Of a stretch of 64,000 nucleotides of DNA, positions 45,285-53,852 are shown one piece after another (positions within the stretch are counted from its first letter, which is position 1; each line of letters starts with the position of its first letter). The position numbers and the translations under genes are program-made. The notes below the pieces were generated by a model. It was not told the DNA's origin and did no database searches. It was given only the letters and a program-made list of their open reading frames with translations. The DNA is from Candidatus Sulfopaludibacter sp. SbA3 (lineage in GTDB: Bacteria > Acidobacteriota > Terriglobia > Bryobacterales > Bryobacteraceae). The stretch is taken from the NCBI GenBank assembly GCA_945890485.1, contig CAMDCN010000006.1, forward strand, positions 372,001-436,000. The letters run 5' to 3'.

Positions 45285-48071
45285 CTAGGATCCATGTCGA
45301 GCGCTTCTTCGTACGCCTCGAAACAGCGGCATCTCGTATCCAATCAGGCAAAACTGGTCAAGCGCGAAGAGCACAATCGACTCAACACCTCTCGCGAATG
45401 CCATTTGTACCTCTTTTTGCCAGGTCGTCGTCGAGTCCCCTGGGCCTACCAGGAAAGCGCTTTTAGAACGAGCAAATCCCTTACTCGCGGGAAATTCCAT
45501 CGAATATCGAGACTTGTTGAGATTTCGCTCGAAGGTGAAGCTGAAGCTCTCTGTCTTCAATGCGTCCAGCTTTTCTGGTGTCCAGGAGTCCTCCGGATAG
45601 TTGACGACCCTGCCCCATGGGGTGTCATTCACGTCGGTGGGGTATAGAACCTCGTAGCGGCAATCGGGATGAAATGTACGAACGTAGCTGATCAGCTCAT
45701 CGCAGAATTGACCGACAAGCCTCGGTAGATGTTCAGCTTCTTCTGGATAGAGCGAGGGATCCACGTACTGATGTGGAATGACTCTCATCGGAAATCCGTA
45801 CTCGTCCTCGAACGATTCAAGCGTATAGGCATCATAATAGGGCAGGCTCACCCCGGACGAAACCGCAAATGGTCCTGGAAAATACCACCACTGAACTTCA
45901 CCCAGCTGCATATAAGGCGGCAACTCCGCCTCCACCAGGATGTCTGCCATCTCTTTGTGTACCCGCTGCCAGTAGTCGCGAGACACAGGAGAAAAATTTG
46001 TTTGCAACGCTGGAGTGGTGAGAAGGCAAGGTGTCCCGTCCGCGTAACGCTGTGCGATGCCAGCCTCGATTGAAGGGTCTCCATGCTCCAATTCGGTCGA
46101 AAATGCCGCCGTGACATCCCAACCATACGCTTTGCAAACCTTATAGAACTCGCGAGACCAGTCCCTGCAAGCCCGATTGATCAGGTTCGGCGAATGAAGG
46201 TCTGTCGTCCAGGTTCCCTCAACTGCTCCCGTCAGATGCGGGCTGCTCACCTGCACTTCGAACGCGCCACTCGTGGGTGTCGCCGCGACCGTCGTCATCT
46301 CACCTGCGAGTCCCATTCGTCTCGAAAAGAGCGTCAATCTCGCTCCGACTGCCTCTGCCCGGATCGCGGTGTAGCCTCGGTTGAATTCCAACTCATATGC
46401 CTTCGCAATTGTGGCGGCTGTATCGCCATACAGATTGAGATGACGGACAGTAATGGTTGAGTCTGGATCGCCGGCTGTTCCGATCTGCAGTTCCGTATAC
46501 TCGCTCGGAGTCGGTGTTCCAAGAAAATCTACCTGGCAGGACGCATAGGCGTGCCCTTTCTTATAGAGTTCATAGAATATAAGCGCTCCGACGTAGTGAT
46601 TGACGCGACCTCGAAAGCCGAGCGTATGCAGCATCCACGCAGTCCGCTCCGCTGGGACAGCCAAGGAGTGGTCGGTATCCCAATCGGTTGCGGCTGTCAA
46701 CTTCGGCATCGGTGGCAGATTCCGCACTGAGTCAGCTGGAATCGCAATCTCCAGGAAGTCGAACCAGAATCGCCATCCCGAGGGTCCATTGTGCGTTACG
46801 AAAATCGTGTGCTCACCGGGTGGATATTCTCCCACCGGAATCCGTACGAGCCGGTCTTCTCCTGCTCGACGAAGATCAAACACTCTCGCCGGTTCAGAAT
46901 CAACGCGAAATGCAATGGCCGGAGCTTGATCCAGCAATCGAGTCCCGAGAAAAAGTTCGTGAGTTTGCTCAGATCGATAAGTAATCGAGAACCCGTCGCT
47001 ATATTGGTTCGTCCAACGGATGAGTCCCCCTGAATAGTTCCCTCGCAGAAAGGAACTCCAGTTGAGCCCATAGTACTCAACCTTAGAACTGCGGCAGTCG
47101 ATTCTGCGCGATCCAGGCCCGGCCACCCGATATCGTGTGTTCACCCCGCTCACCATCCAATTAGCGATAGTAACCGCGAACTCGCTTCGAAGGAACTCAC
47201 CGGCCTGCAGGTCGGCCGCATAAGTCCATCGCATCTTGCGGACGCGGTCCATCGGAACAGGAACGCCATTGCGGTCAACCATCAGAGAAAAATCAATCGA
47301 GAATCTCCACTTAGATGGGGAGACGCCTCCCGACAATGTCTTGGCTGCGACCTCCCAGTACACGCCGCTCCCTGGCGTTGCATGTCCGTACGCACCAACC
47401 CGGTTTCCGTTGTTTCCCGTCTTACTATCTTCAAGCGCACTGCGCACTCCGCCCACTTCCCCAACATAGATCAAGATAATGGAACGATCCGCGACTAGCG
47501 CAATCATATTCTTCGATCCGATGGTCGTGCTATTGATGCTTATCGCAATAGCCTCTGCGACATCCTCGAGTGTGTCGGTGGCGCTGCATACATGAGTATG
47601 ATGCTCACCCATCCAGGACAATCCCACGGCTTCCCCTCCTGCCAGCGCGCCCGCCAAAGTGAAGGTCGCTTGCGCCGGAACGTAGGCGCCCTCGATCGGC
47701 GTCGCATATTGCAACAAGGGAACCTGGTAGAACTGCTCCAGACCCGAAGCGTCGTTGGCCCACACTCGAAGATTGTGCCAATCTACTGTTGGGAAGAGAT
47801 CGGAATCTACCAGAATGCAGTTGTCGCGGACCTCTTCATAGGTCAATTGGATTCCACTCAGGTCACCATCCGGAAGGTTCCGGAACAACGGGTGCTCCCA
47901 AACGTTATCGCGATTCCATTCAATCACGCACCAATCGAACTGCTGGCGCCACGTCCCAGAAACCACAAACGAGCTCTCATCTGCCGCGCTCATAGCGGCA
48001 ATCGCCGACGGGCGCTCGAAATAGACCTGCAGGTCGCGGTCTGGCCGCAGTTTATCGAGATACTCAGCCAT
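45285..48071 (-). CDS. large tail protein with C-terminal glycosidase-like TIM barrel
   Basis: 928 residues from the ATG at 48071, chosen for its AAGGGG ribosome site; an upstream in-frame TTG would add 7. N-terminal beta-rich region (1-460) includes a jelly-roll-like part (RLVRIPVGEYPPGEHTIFVTHNGPSGW). The C-terminal half (from about 600) reads as a TIM barrel: WSREFYKVCKAYGWDVTAAFSTELE, YMQLGEVQWWYFPG, GVESIVLFALDQF. GTA megatron proteins also carry a glycosidase-like TIM barrel, and some phage proteins called non-contractile tail sheath have one. Last gene of the cluster, at the tail-tip end. Confidence 0.6.
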   Translation of the reverse strand: MAEYLDKLRPDRDLQVYFERPSAIAAMSAADESSFVVSGTWRQQFDWCVIEWNRDNVWEHPLFRNLPDGDLSGIQLTYEEVRDNCILVDSDLFPTVDWHNLRVWANDASGLEQFYQVPLLQYATPIEGAYVPAQATFTLAGALAGGEAVGLSWMGEHHTHVCSATDTLEDVAEAIAISINSTTIGSKNMIALVADRSIILIYVGEVGGVRSALEDSKTGNNGNRVGAYGHATPGSGVYWEVAAKTLSGGVSPSKWRFSIDFSLMVDRNGVPVPMDRVRKMRWTYAADLQAGEFLRSEFAVTIANWMVSGVNTRYRVAGPGSRRIDCRSSKVEYYGLNWSSFLRGNYSGGLIRWTNQYSDGFSITYRSEQTHELFLGTRLLDQAPAIAFRVDSEPARVFDLRRAGEDRLVRIPVGEYPPGEHTIFVTHNGPSGWRFWFDFLEIAIPADSVRNLPPMPKLTAATDWDTDHSLAVPAERTAWMLHTLGFRGRVNHYVGALIFYELYKKGHAYASCQVDFLGTPTPSEYTELQIGTAGDPDSTITVRHLNLYGDTAATIAKAYELEFNRGYTAIRAEAVGARLTLFSRRMGLAGEMTTVAATPTSGAFEVQVSSPHLTGAVEGTWTTDLHSPNLINRACRDWSREFYKVCKAYGWDVTAAFSTELEHGDPSIEAGIAQRYADGTPCLLTTPALQTNFSPVSRDYWQRVHKEMADILVEAELPPYMQLGEVQWWYFPGPFAVSSGVSLPYYDAYTLESFEDEYGFPMRVIPHQYVDPSLYPEEAEHLPRLVGQFCDELISYVRTFHPDCRYEVLYPTDVNDTPWGRVVNYPEDSWTPEKLDALKTESFSFTFERNLNKSRYSMEFPASKGFARSKSAFLVGPGDSTTTWQKEVQMAFARGVESIVLFALDQFCLIGYEMPLFRGVRRSARHGS

Positions 48072-48088
48072 TAAAATTCCCCTTGTTG

Positions 48089-51000
48089 TCAAAGCCGAAT
48101 TGTTACAGTAAGATCACTTCCAGGTGTACTCTCCGCGCTCTGAGAGAGACTCACAACATCGAGATGGAGGTACGCGCCATTTCTAAGCGGAGACAACGCA
48201 AAGCCGTCCACCACGTTCGAGATCGTTGCCCCCGGTTCAATGGTGAGTAAGCAGATTTCATCGCTATCCTGCCGGAGCCGTAGCGTAACCGGACCGACAC
48301 TCGGTGCCTCCTGCACAACAGCGAATAGGTCTCGCATTACCAGAGGCCGATCCACCGAGAGTGGCGGCGTCGCCGATTCCTCAATCGCAAGCCACCCAGC
48401 AAGTTGAAGCGTGATCTGTCCCCCTTGCATCGTGCGAAGTCCATCGTCGATCGTGCTGGTGACGCTACGCCTCGAAACAGCCGAGTTGCCACGCGCGTTC
48501 GTCAGATATAGGCTGGCGCCCGCCACCCGCACGCTTGGCAAGTGAATGCTGAAAGCATAACTTCCGCTTGCGGGCGAGCCAAAGAAATCCCGCCCAAAGG
48601 GCAATATCTCTGCGCGAGAATCCAAGGGATAGATGGAGGCGCCCGCCGCGTGCTCGGATACCAGCGAACCGTATGACCCCCTCACCACCTGAATTGCGTC
48701 TCCCTCCGTTGAGACGGAGAGAACCTCAAGAAGCTCTTGGCCAATCTGAACGATCTGACCCACGCCGACCTGTCCAGGTGGCGTGAACACCACTACGTCG
48801 GTCTCATGATCCAAATTGGCGGCCAAAGTCGTCGCCGAAGGACTCTGCAGCTCGTTCCAATACTGCAAGACGAATGTTCCGGCGGTTATGGTTCGTGTAT
48901 TCACAAGCTCCGGAAACCCGATGGATTGGACTTCGATGGTTCCGTCTCCTGTAGTGCTCAGCGCAAACGTGGGGGCTGGCGGCACATCATGATCTAGTTG
49001 CATCCCGCTCGAACCGCTCAATCGCCAACGCGTCACCGGTGACAGCTCAGGTGAACACTCCCGATTACTTGCGTTGGCCGCCCGTCCAGTCACTTGCACG
49101 GTGGCACCCTCGCGATTGGGTACCTCGAATGTTGCTGGACTCGACGAAGTCGTAGCAGCAGGCACCCAACTAGAGTCGATCACCACCCAGCTGCTCGAAG
49201 CGTCTGGAATTACGCTCCAAGGTTCCATCAACACGCACTCGGTCGTGGTGTTTGAATCGATTCTCCTCTCTTGTCCTAGTCCTTTCCCCTTTGTGATTCG
49301 AACAGTTTTTGCCCGCCACTCGTTGGCCAGCATGGTCAGGAGGGGATTGCCAATCGTCGTCGATGACGATGTCGTGGCGATCCATTCGCCCTGCAACTCC
49401 AGACGCCAATAGAAGTTCGCATGCGAAAAATTTTCGTCTGGAGGTGAAATCAATCCGGCAGTCCCGCCGATATCCACATACGAAGCGGCGATTGCAAGGT
49501 CCGTCCCAATCCTAGCGAGTTGCTGAGGCGTTGGTCCCCGATACACGTTGAACGACTCCGTCCCAGGACCAAAACTCAATCCAGTAAGCGTCACAACATT
49601 GGTATCGGAGCCCGGTGGAACCACTGCCCGAACCACGAATGAGGTTCCCCCTTCCCGTTGCTCCGCATCCAGCCCAGTCAGTGTGTAGTAAAGGATCTGA
49701 TCGCCCGCGATCGATCCACCCTCCTGCTCTGTCGATGGGCTAAGGGAAAGCAACGGAATGCCTGCCCTGGAACCCGCCGGCCTCGCTGGCTCATGGAAAC
49801 TTACCGAAAGTTCCGTCCTGGCCCGGCCGTCTGTCTCCTCTGTATACGTCTCCACGACGCCAAACCGGGGAACGCCCTCTTCGTCCAACTCGGATCCAAT
49901 CAGCGGGCGTGGCAGCCCAAGCTCAAACCTCGGCTGGCGGCCTGACGATTCCATTCCATTTCCAGCCGTGAGTACGTACCAGCTCTCGTCGTGCCATTGC
50001 AGGGTCAACTGAACTGTCCGGAAGTTCTGGCCTGGAGCCAGACGAAGAACCCGAAACAACTGGCGATTCAAGCCCTCCTTCGTATAAGAAACCGTAACCA
50101 GGTCTCCCGGACGAATCCCCAATGCCTTTACTGACGACACAAGCTCGAGGTAGACATTTCCTCGAACACTCTTCAGCAGGTGTAGCTTGGTCACTCTCGA
50201 GGCCTGATCGAAGTTCGCGAGCCCCAGTGCCGGCAACGAACCGCTAATCTCTTGTCCTATAGTAACGACATCTTCCATATCCAGAAGCGAGAAAGAGTCT
50301 TGCTGATATTCATTGAAAGCGTCTTGAAACTCGACACTGTACCGATTAGGCGTGTCGGCTGAGTTCCGTGAATACATTCGGATCCTCGGCTCGCCACTCG
50401 AATCGCGGAGAATGTCTCCCTCATCAAATTCATACGCAGGCCAACCGCCAAAAAGCGGGATGGTAGCGTTGGAACCATTCGAAGCCGCCGGCTGTTGAAC
50501 TCCAATCGTCGACTCTTGCCGCAGCTGTAGCTTGCCACCGTAGCCAAACGTGAGGTACAACCCTGCGCAATTACGGATTCCTCGAACAACCTCCGCCGCG
50601 CTCCGTCGACGCCGAAGGACAAGGTTACACTGATACCGCGGCAGCATAAGTGCATTCCCATGCAAATCGACGGTCTCAATCTCATCGTCACAGTAAGCAG
50701 CGGTATTGCTGAAGCTCGACAGATCAATCTCATCAAGGCTCCAGCCGCTCCTCCGCAGAACATCCAGCAGAATCCATGCCGGATTGCTGGTGTGCGAGAA
50801 AGAGAGAGTATCCCCCACTTCATTGAAGATGGGCAGCTTGGTGCCCTTGAGTAGCACCTGAACCTGGGGTAGGGACCGCCCATCCTGAATCCGGCTCGGC
50901 ACGACGATAGAGAGATATGCCATGCTCCCGTACGGGTCCCCGAGTGGATCACCTATTGCATCAACGAAATTCAGGTTAAAGTCACCGGTCCGATTTCCCC

Positions 51001-52003
51001 TTCCGACTAAGTGGTACCATCCTGTCGCGGTCATGTCCGTTCCGTTGACGGCTAAAGGTATTTCTACATCGTTGACCACAACCTTGACCACGCCCTCGAT
51101 CTCACCCAGCGCCAACAGCGCCTCCATGCGGGTCAGATTACCATCGTTCCGGGCAAGCGTGATTGGCGGTTGCATCCATCCCGTGCCATACACAAGTGGA
51201 ACGAAGTCATTGTACTTAGCCTCATTGGATTGAACCGCCGACAGTGAATGGACTTTGTCGCCGTGTCCCCGGACTGCCGTTGTTGACGGTACAAACTCAA
51301 TCCCTCCAAACCTGCGAGTAATCTGAACCAGCGAGTCTTGCTGAAACATACCGCGCTCAACGCATGATTTGCGCGTGTAGTCGCAACTGTCGAATGGCAC
51401 TTCGCCGTTCAGATTCCCCACCCCACCCTCGACACCAGCCGAGTATCCACAACGGAAGAACGGAGAGTAGGCTCCCCGTTCGCCTCCGGTGATCGCCTCC
51501 GTCCGTTGCTCGGTCGTCGTCGGGAACAACCAAGGGCATCGTTTCTGAATCCGCACGTCCGGCAATAGAATTCTTTGAAAGTTCAGCCGGTTATTGAAGG
51601 TGACCCGGAACGTTGACTCGCGAATCTGATCTGGCGCGTTTCCTGAACCACGGAAGATTGTGATCGCTTCCGAAACCGGAACACTCGAAACGAGATCGAA
51701 GAACGCAAATCGAACGTGCAGGCGGGAACCCTTGAATCCGAGCGTCCTCTCCAACTGGGAGTAGCGGGAGTCTGCGTTCGCCAAGACGAGGCTAACCTTC
51801 GCGGAAGTATCAATCCCATCTTCGGAGTAAGCTCGAATGTCGAAGCCCGTGTGCTCCAGCAGCCTGGCTTCGTAGACTACCCCTTCAAAGTCAACTCGAT
51901 GAGTCGCCCAGAAGTGTCGCTGTCCATCTCGTAATTCGCATTCAAAGAGGAGAACTGGCGTCTCAAGCTGTTCTTGCTCCTTCATCTCGTGAATCGTCGG
52001 CAT
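48089..52003 (-). CDS. tail hub: gpL-like four-Cys domain fused to gpJ-like hub and fibronectin-type C-terminus
   Basis: 1304 residues. N-terminal 220 residues resemble DUF2163/lambda gpL-type tail-tip proteins: beta start VLLFECELRDGQRHFWATHR and Cys156, Cys185, Cys207, Cys214 (RCPWLF, FRCGYS, DSCDYTRKSC) spaced like the iron-sulfur ligands of gpL. Next, a hub region (about 260-700: PLVYGTGWMQPP, VRGIRNCAGLYLTFGYGGKLQLRQES, GIRPGDLVTVSY) as in gpJ/GTA hub proteins, then beta-sandwich repeats and a carbohydrate- or fibre-like end. Normally two or more separate genes. Confidence 0.7.
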   Translation of the reverse strand: MPTIHEMKEQEQLETPVLLFECELRDGQRHFWATHRVDFEGVVYEARLLEHTGFDIRAYSEDGIDTSAKVSLVLANADSRYSQLERTLGFKGSRLHVRFAFFDLVSSVPVSEAITIFRGSGNAPDQIRESTFRVTFNNRLNFQRILLPDVRIQKRCPWLFPTTTEQRTEAITGGERGAYSPFFRCGYSAGVEGGVGNLNGEVPFDSCDYTRKSCVERGMFQQDSLVQITRRFGGIEFVPSTTAVRGHGDKVHSLSAVQSNEAKYNDFVPLVYGTGWMQPPITLARNDGNLTRMEALLALGEIEGVVKVVVNDVEIPLAVNGTDMTATGWYHLVGRGNRTGDFNLNFVDAIGDPLGDPYGSMAYLSIVVPSRIQDGRSLPQVQVLLKGTKLPIFNEVGDTLSFSHTSNPAWILLDVLRRSGWSLDEIDLSSFSNTAAYCDDEIETVDLHGNALMLPRYQCNLVLRRRRSAAEVVRGIRNCAGLYLTFGYGGKLQLRQESTIGVQQPAASNGSNATIPLFGGWPAYEFDEGDILRDSSGEPRIRMYSRNSADTPNRYSVEFQDAFNEYQQDSFSLLDMEDVVTIGQEISGSLPALGLANFDQASRVTKLHLLKSVRGNVYLELVSSVKALGIRPGDLVTVSYTKEGLNRQLFRVLRLAPGQNFRTVQLTLQWHDESWYVLTAGNGMESSGRQPRFELGLPRPLIGSELDEEGVPRFGVVETYTEETDGRARTELSVSFHEPARPAGSRAGIPLLSLSPSTEQEGGSIAGDQILYYTLTGLDAEQREGGTSFVVRAVVPPGSDTNVVTLTGLSFGPGTESFNVYRGPTPQQLARIGTDLAIAASYVDIGGTAGLISPPDENFSHANFYWRLELQGEWIATTSSSTTIGNPLLTMLANEWRAKTVRITKGKGLGQERRIDSNTTTECVLMEPWSVIPDASSSWVVIDSSWVPAATTSSSPATFEVPNREGATVQVTGRAANASNRECSPELSPVTRWRLSGSSGMQLDHDVPPAPTFALSTTGDGTIEVQSIGFPELVNTRTITAGTFVLQYWNELQSPSATTLAANLDHETDVVVFTPPGQVGVGQIVQIGQELLEVLSVSTEGDAIQVVRGSYGSLVSEHAAGASIYPLDSRAEILPFGRDFFGSPASGSYAFSIHLPSVRVAGASLYLTNARGNSAVSRRSVTSTIDDGLRTMQGGQITLQLAGWLAIEESATPPLSVDRPLVMRDLFAVVQEAPSVGPVTLRLRQDSDEICLLTIEPGATISNVVDGFALSPLRNGAYLHLDVVSLSQSAESTPGSDLTVTIRL

Positions 52004-52028
52004 AGTGGGGGCTCCGGGAACCGCAAAG

Positions 52029-52823
52029 CTAGACAGCGCGGGTCAATAGGGAAACAGTGGTGCGATGGTCATTCGGTCCGTTGGTAGTACGGGACAGTGA
52101 ATCCATCGCAAAACGAACTTTTGGGTGCACGCCGTGGCGAGTACTGCTTCGGCGATAAGCGGCCGGGGCCGGTTGGGCGTCGACCTGTGCTCCTACGGCA
52201 TAAACGGTCACGCCGGCTGGTAGCTCCCAACCAAATCCGATGGAATTCAGCTCACTTGGAAGGCTCACACTCAGGTGGAATCGTTTCCAGGTGGCTGTCG
52301 GAAACACAAGCTGAGTCTGGGTATAGCCCCCGGACGCGGCCAGCAAAGTGACAGGATCAGAAGTGAGCCCTCTCAGCCAGACGCTCAAGCAATAGGAGTA
52401 GTTGCCTGGTGCCTCAATCGCTTGAATCACGGCCTGCGGAGCGATGGCGCTATTTGAGACAGACGTCGCTCGTTGGCTACCCCATGGGTCACTCTGGCCA
52501 TCGGATAGCATGAGCAGTGGACCGACGGTCCAAACGCTGCGCGCGAAGTCCTCGCTCCATCGCAAAAGATTCAATGCGGGATCAAGAAACCCGAAAGTGC
52601 CTCGCCGTCCCTCTTGAGAGAGAAAGAATGCTTCCACGGCGTCCATCTCCATGTCGGAAAGGCCATTGAAACCAAGCGAAAACTCCAGTGCTGAGCCAAA
52701 AGGATCCAGGCTCTTTACCTCGCTTCCATCGGAAAGCGTATTCACCACGGTTCGGTAGAGTTGCTTTCTTTGCAAGGGAAACTGGCTCACGGCGCCCGTA
52801 GACAACTGTGGGAAGAAGGGCAT
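52029..52823 (-). CDS. distal tail-like protein (DUF2460-related) with C-terminal lectin-like domain
   Basis: 264 residues. First ~85 residues (FFPQLSTGAVSQFPLQRKQLYRTVVNTLSDGSEVKS ... MDAVEAFFLSQEGRRGTFGFLDP) align by eye with the next gene upstream. The remaining ~175 look like a jelly-roll carbohydrate-binding domain (YSYCLSVWLRGLTSDPVTLLAASGGYTQTQLVFPTATWKRFHLSVSL). DUF2460 proteins are distal tail proteins of GTAs and siphophages. Confidence 0.65.
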   Translation of the reverse strand: MPFFPQLSTGAVSQFPLQRKQLYRTVVNTLSDGSEVKSLDPFGSALEFSLGFNGLSDMEMDAVEAFFLSQEGRRGTFGFLDPALNLLRWSEDFARSVWTVGPLLMLSDGQSDPWGSQRATSVSNSAIAPQAVIQAIEAPGNYSYCLSVWLRGLTSDPVTLLAASGGYTQTQLVFPTATWKRFHLSVSLPSELNSIGFGWELPAGVTVYAVGAQVDAQPAPAAYRRSSTRHGVHPKVRFAMDSLSRTTNGPNDHRTTVSLLTRAV

Positions 52824-52830
52824 AGTTGCG

Positions 52831-53187
52831 TTACCTCACCTCTCGAATAATTAAGGTCGTGCTGCCGCGATGGATGTCCCGGTAGTCCGCCAGAATATGG
52901 GAACTTTCGAACTGACACTCCTCATAGAGCGTTCCGTCCCAAGGGTCGACAAATGAGAAAGTCCCGAACCCACCCTGTTCCTGTGCGTAAAACGACTCCA
53001 TCCTGGCAAGTTCCTCTTCGTCAAGATCATCCAGCCGGACAATCCATCGCAGCACTGGCTTCGGGAAGTTTCTGAAGCGTTGTTCCGACCCGTCTGCGAA
53101 CTCGAGTACCTCGGTCGCGAACTGGCGGTCACGCGTTGCCGGCCACTGCATAATTGCTCCACTTTTCAGATAGGGAAAGGAGCTCAT
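52831..53187 (-). CDS. distal tail-like protein (DUF2460-related), short form
   Basis: 118 residues. SSFPYLKSGAIMQWPATRDRQFATEVLEFADGSEQRF, LARMESFYAQEQGGFGTFSFVDP: the same scaffold as the first third of its neighbour. Overlaps the tape measure gene by 4 bp. Probably forms the hexameric ring below the tail tube. Confidence 0.65.
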   Translation of the reverse strand: MSSFPYLKSGAIMQWPATRDRQFATEVLEFADGSEQRFRNFPKPVLRWIVRLDDLDEEELARMESFYAQEQGGFGTFSFVDPWDGTLYEECQFESSHILADYRDIHRGSTTLIIREVR

Positions 53188-53852
53188 AGGTCATTCACCA
53201 TATCGTTCAGTGAGTGAGAATGGAGCATCGCCTCTCTAACGGCCATTGCGATGTCTTCACTGTGATCAAGGAAGCTACGGCTATCCATCGCGTTAACCTG
53301 TACGGTGATGTTTTGGGATGCAACGCTCCCTGTTTGTGTGCCGCCACGCCCAGCGTATAACTGGGGAAGTTGACTGTCGGGCTGACGCAGCGGCCGGATT
53401 CGGTCACCGGCCCCGCGGTCAATTGAAATGGTCTGGCCATCTACTGCGAGGCCGGCCTCCGTCTTAATCGGAGCCGGAAGACTAAACCGGACTGGCGCTG
53501 CCTCCTCGGCTGGATTGTCCCGCCGAAAAAGCCCGAGGAGTCCATTGATGAAAGGCGCCAAGGTCAAGCCTTTCAATAGGAAGCTGCCGGAAGTCTTCGC
53601 GACGTCTCCCGCCAGAGATGTCAGAGCCCCGCCGTTACTCACTGGTGAAGAAGTGAGACCTGGATTTGATGATGCAGTGGCCGGCCGAAAGTCAGACTGG
53701 GTAAGATCGCCAATCTGCCTCGCTAGTACTTGTACCGCCTCCCGGGCTTCGGCTCCCGCTAGGGAACGGATTTCATCCATTCCCTGAGGGAAGAAATCTC
53801 CGCCGGCGAGTAAATTATGCTGCAACTCCTCCAAATCAAGATGATTCGCCAT
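53184..53852 (-). CDS. very short tape measure-like protein
   Basis: 222 residues in the tape measure slot between the tail chaperone and distal tail genes. Pattern: helical N-terminus (LDLEELQHNLLAGGDFFPQGMDEIRSLAGAEAREAVQVLARQIG), hydrophobic centre (ALTSLAGDVAKTSGSFLLKGLTLAPFINGLLGLF), and a C-terminal SQNITVQVNAMDSRSFLDHSEDIAMAVREAMLHSHSLND that resembles tape measure C-termini. Most siphophage tape measures exceed 600 residues, so the tail would be very short. Confidence 0.6.
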   Translation of the reverse strand: MANHLDLEELQHNLLAGGDFFPQGMDEIRSLAGAEAREAVQVLARQIGDLTQSDFRPATASSNPGLTSSPVSNGGALTSLAGDVAKTSGSFLLKGLTLAPFINGLLGLFRRDNPAEEAAPVRFSLPAPIKTEAGLAVDGQTISIDRGAGDRIRPLRQPDSQLPQLYAGRGGTQTGSVASQNITVQVNAMDSRSFLDHSEDIAMAVREAMLHSHSLNDMVNDL

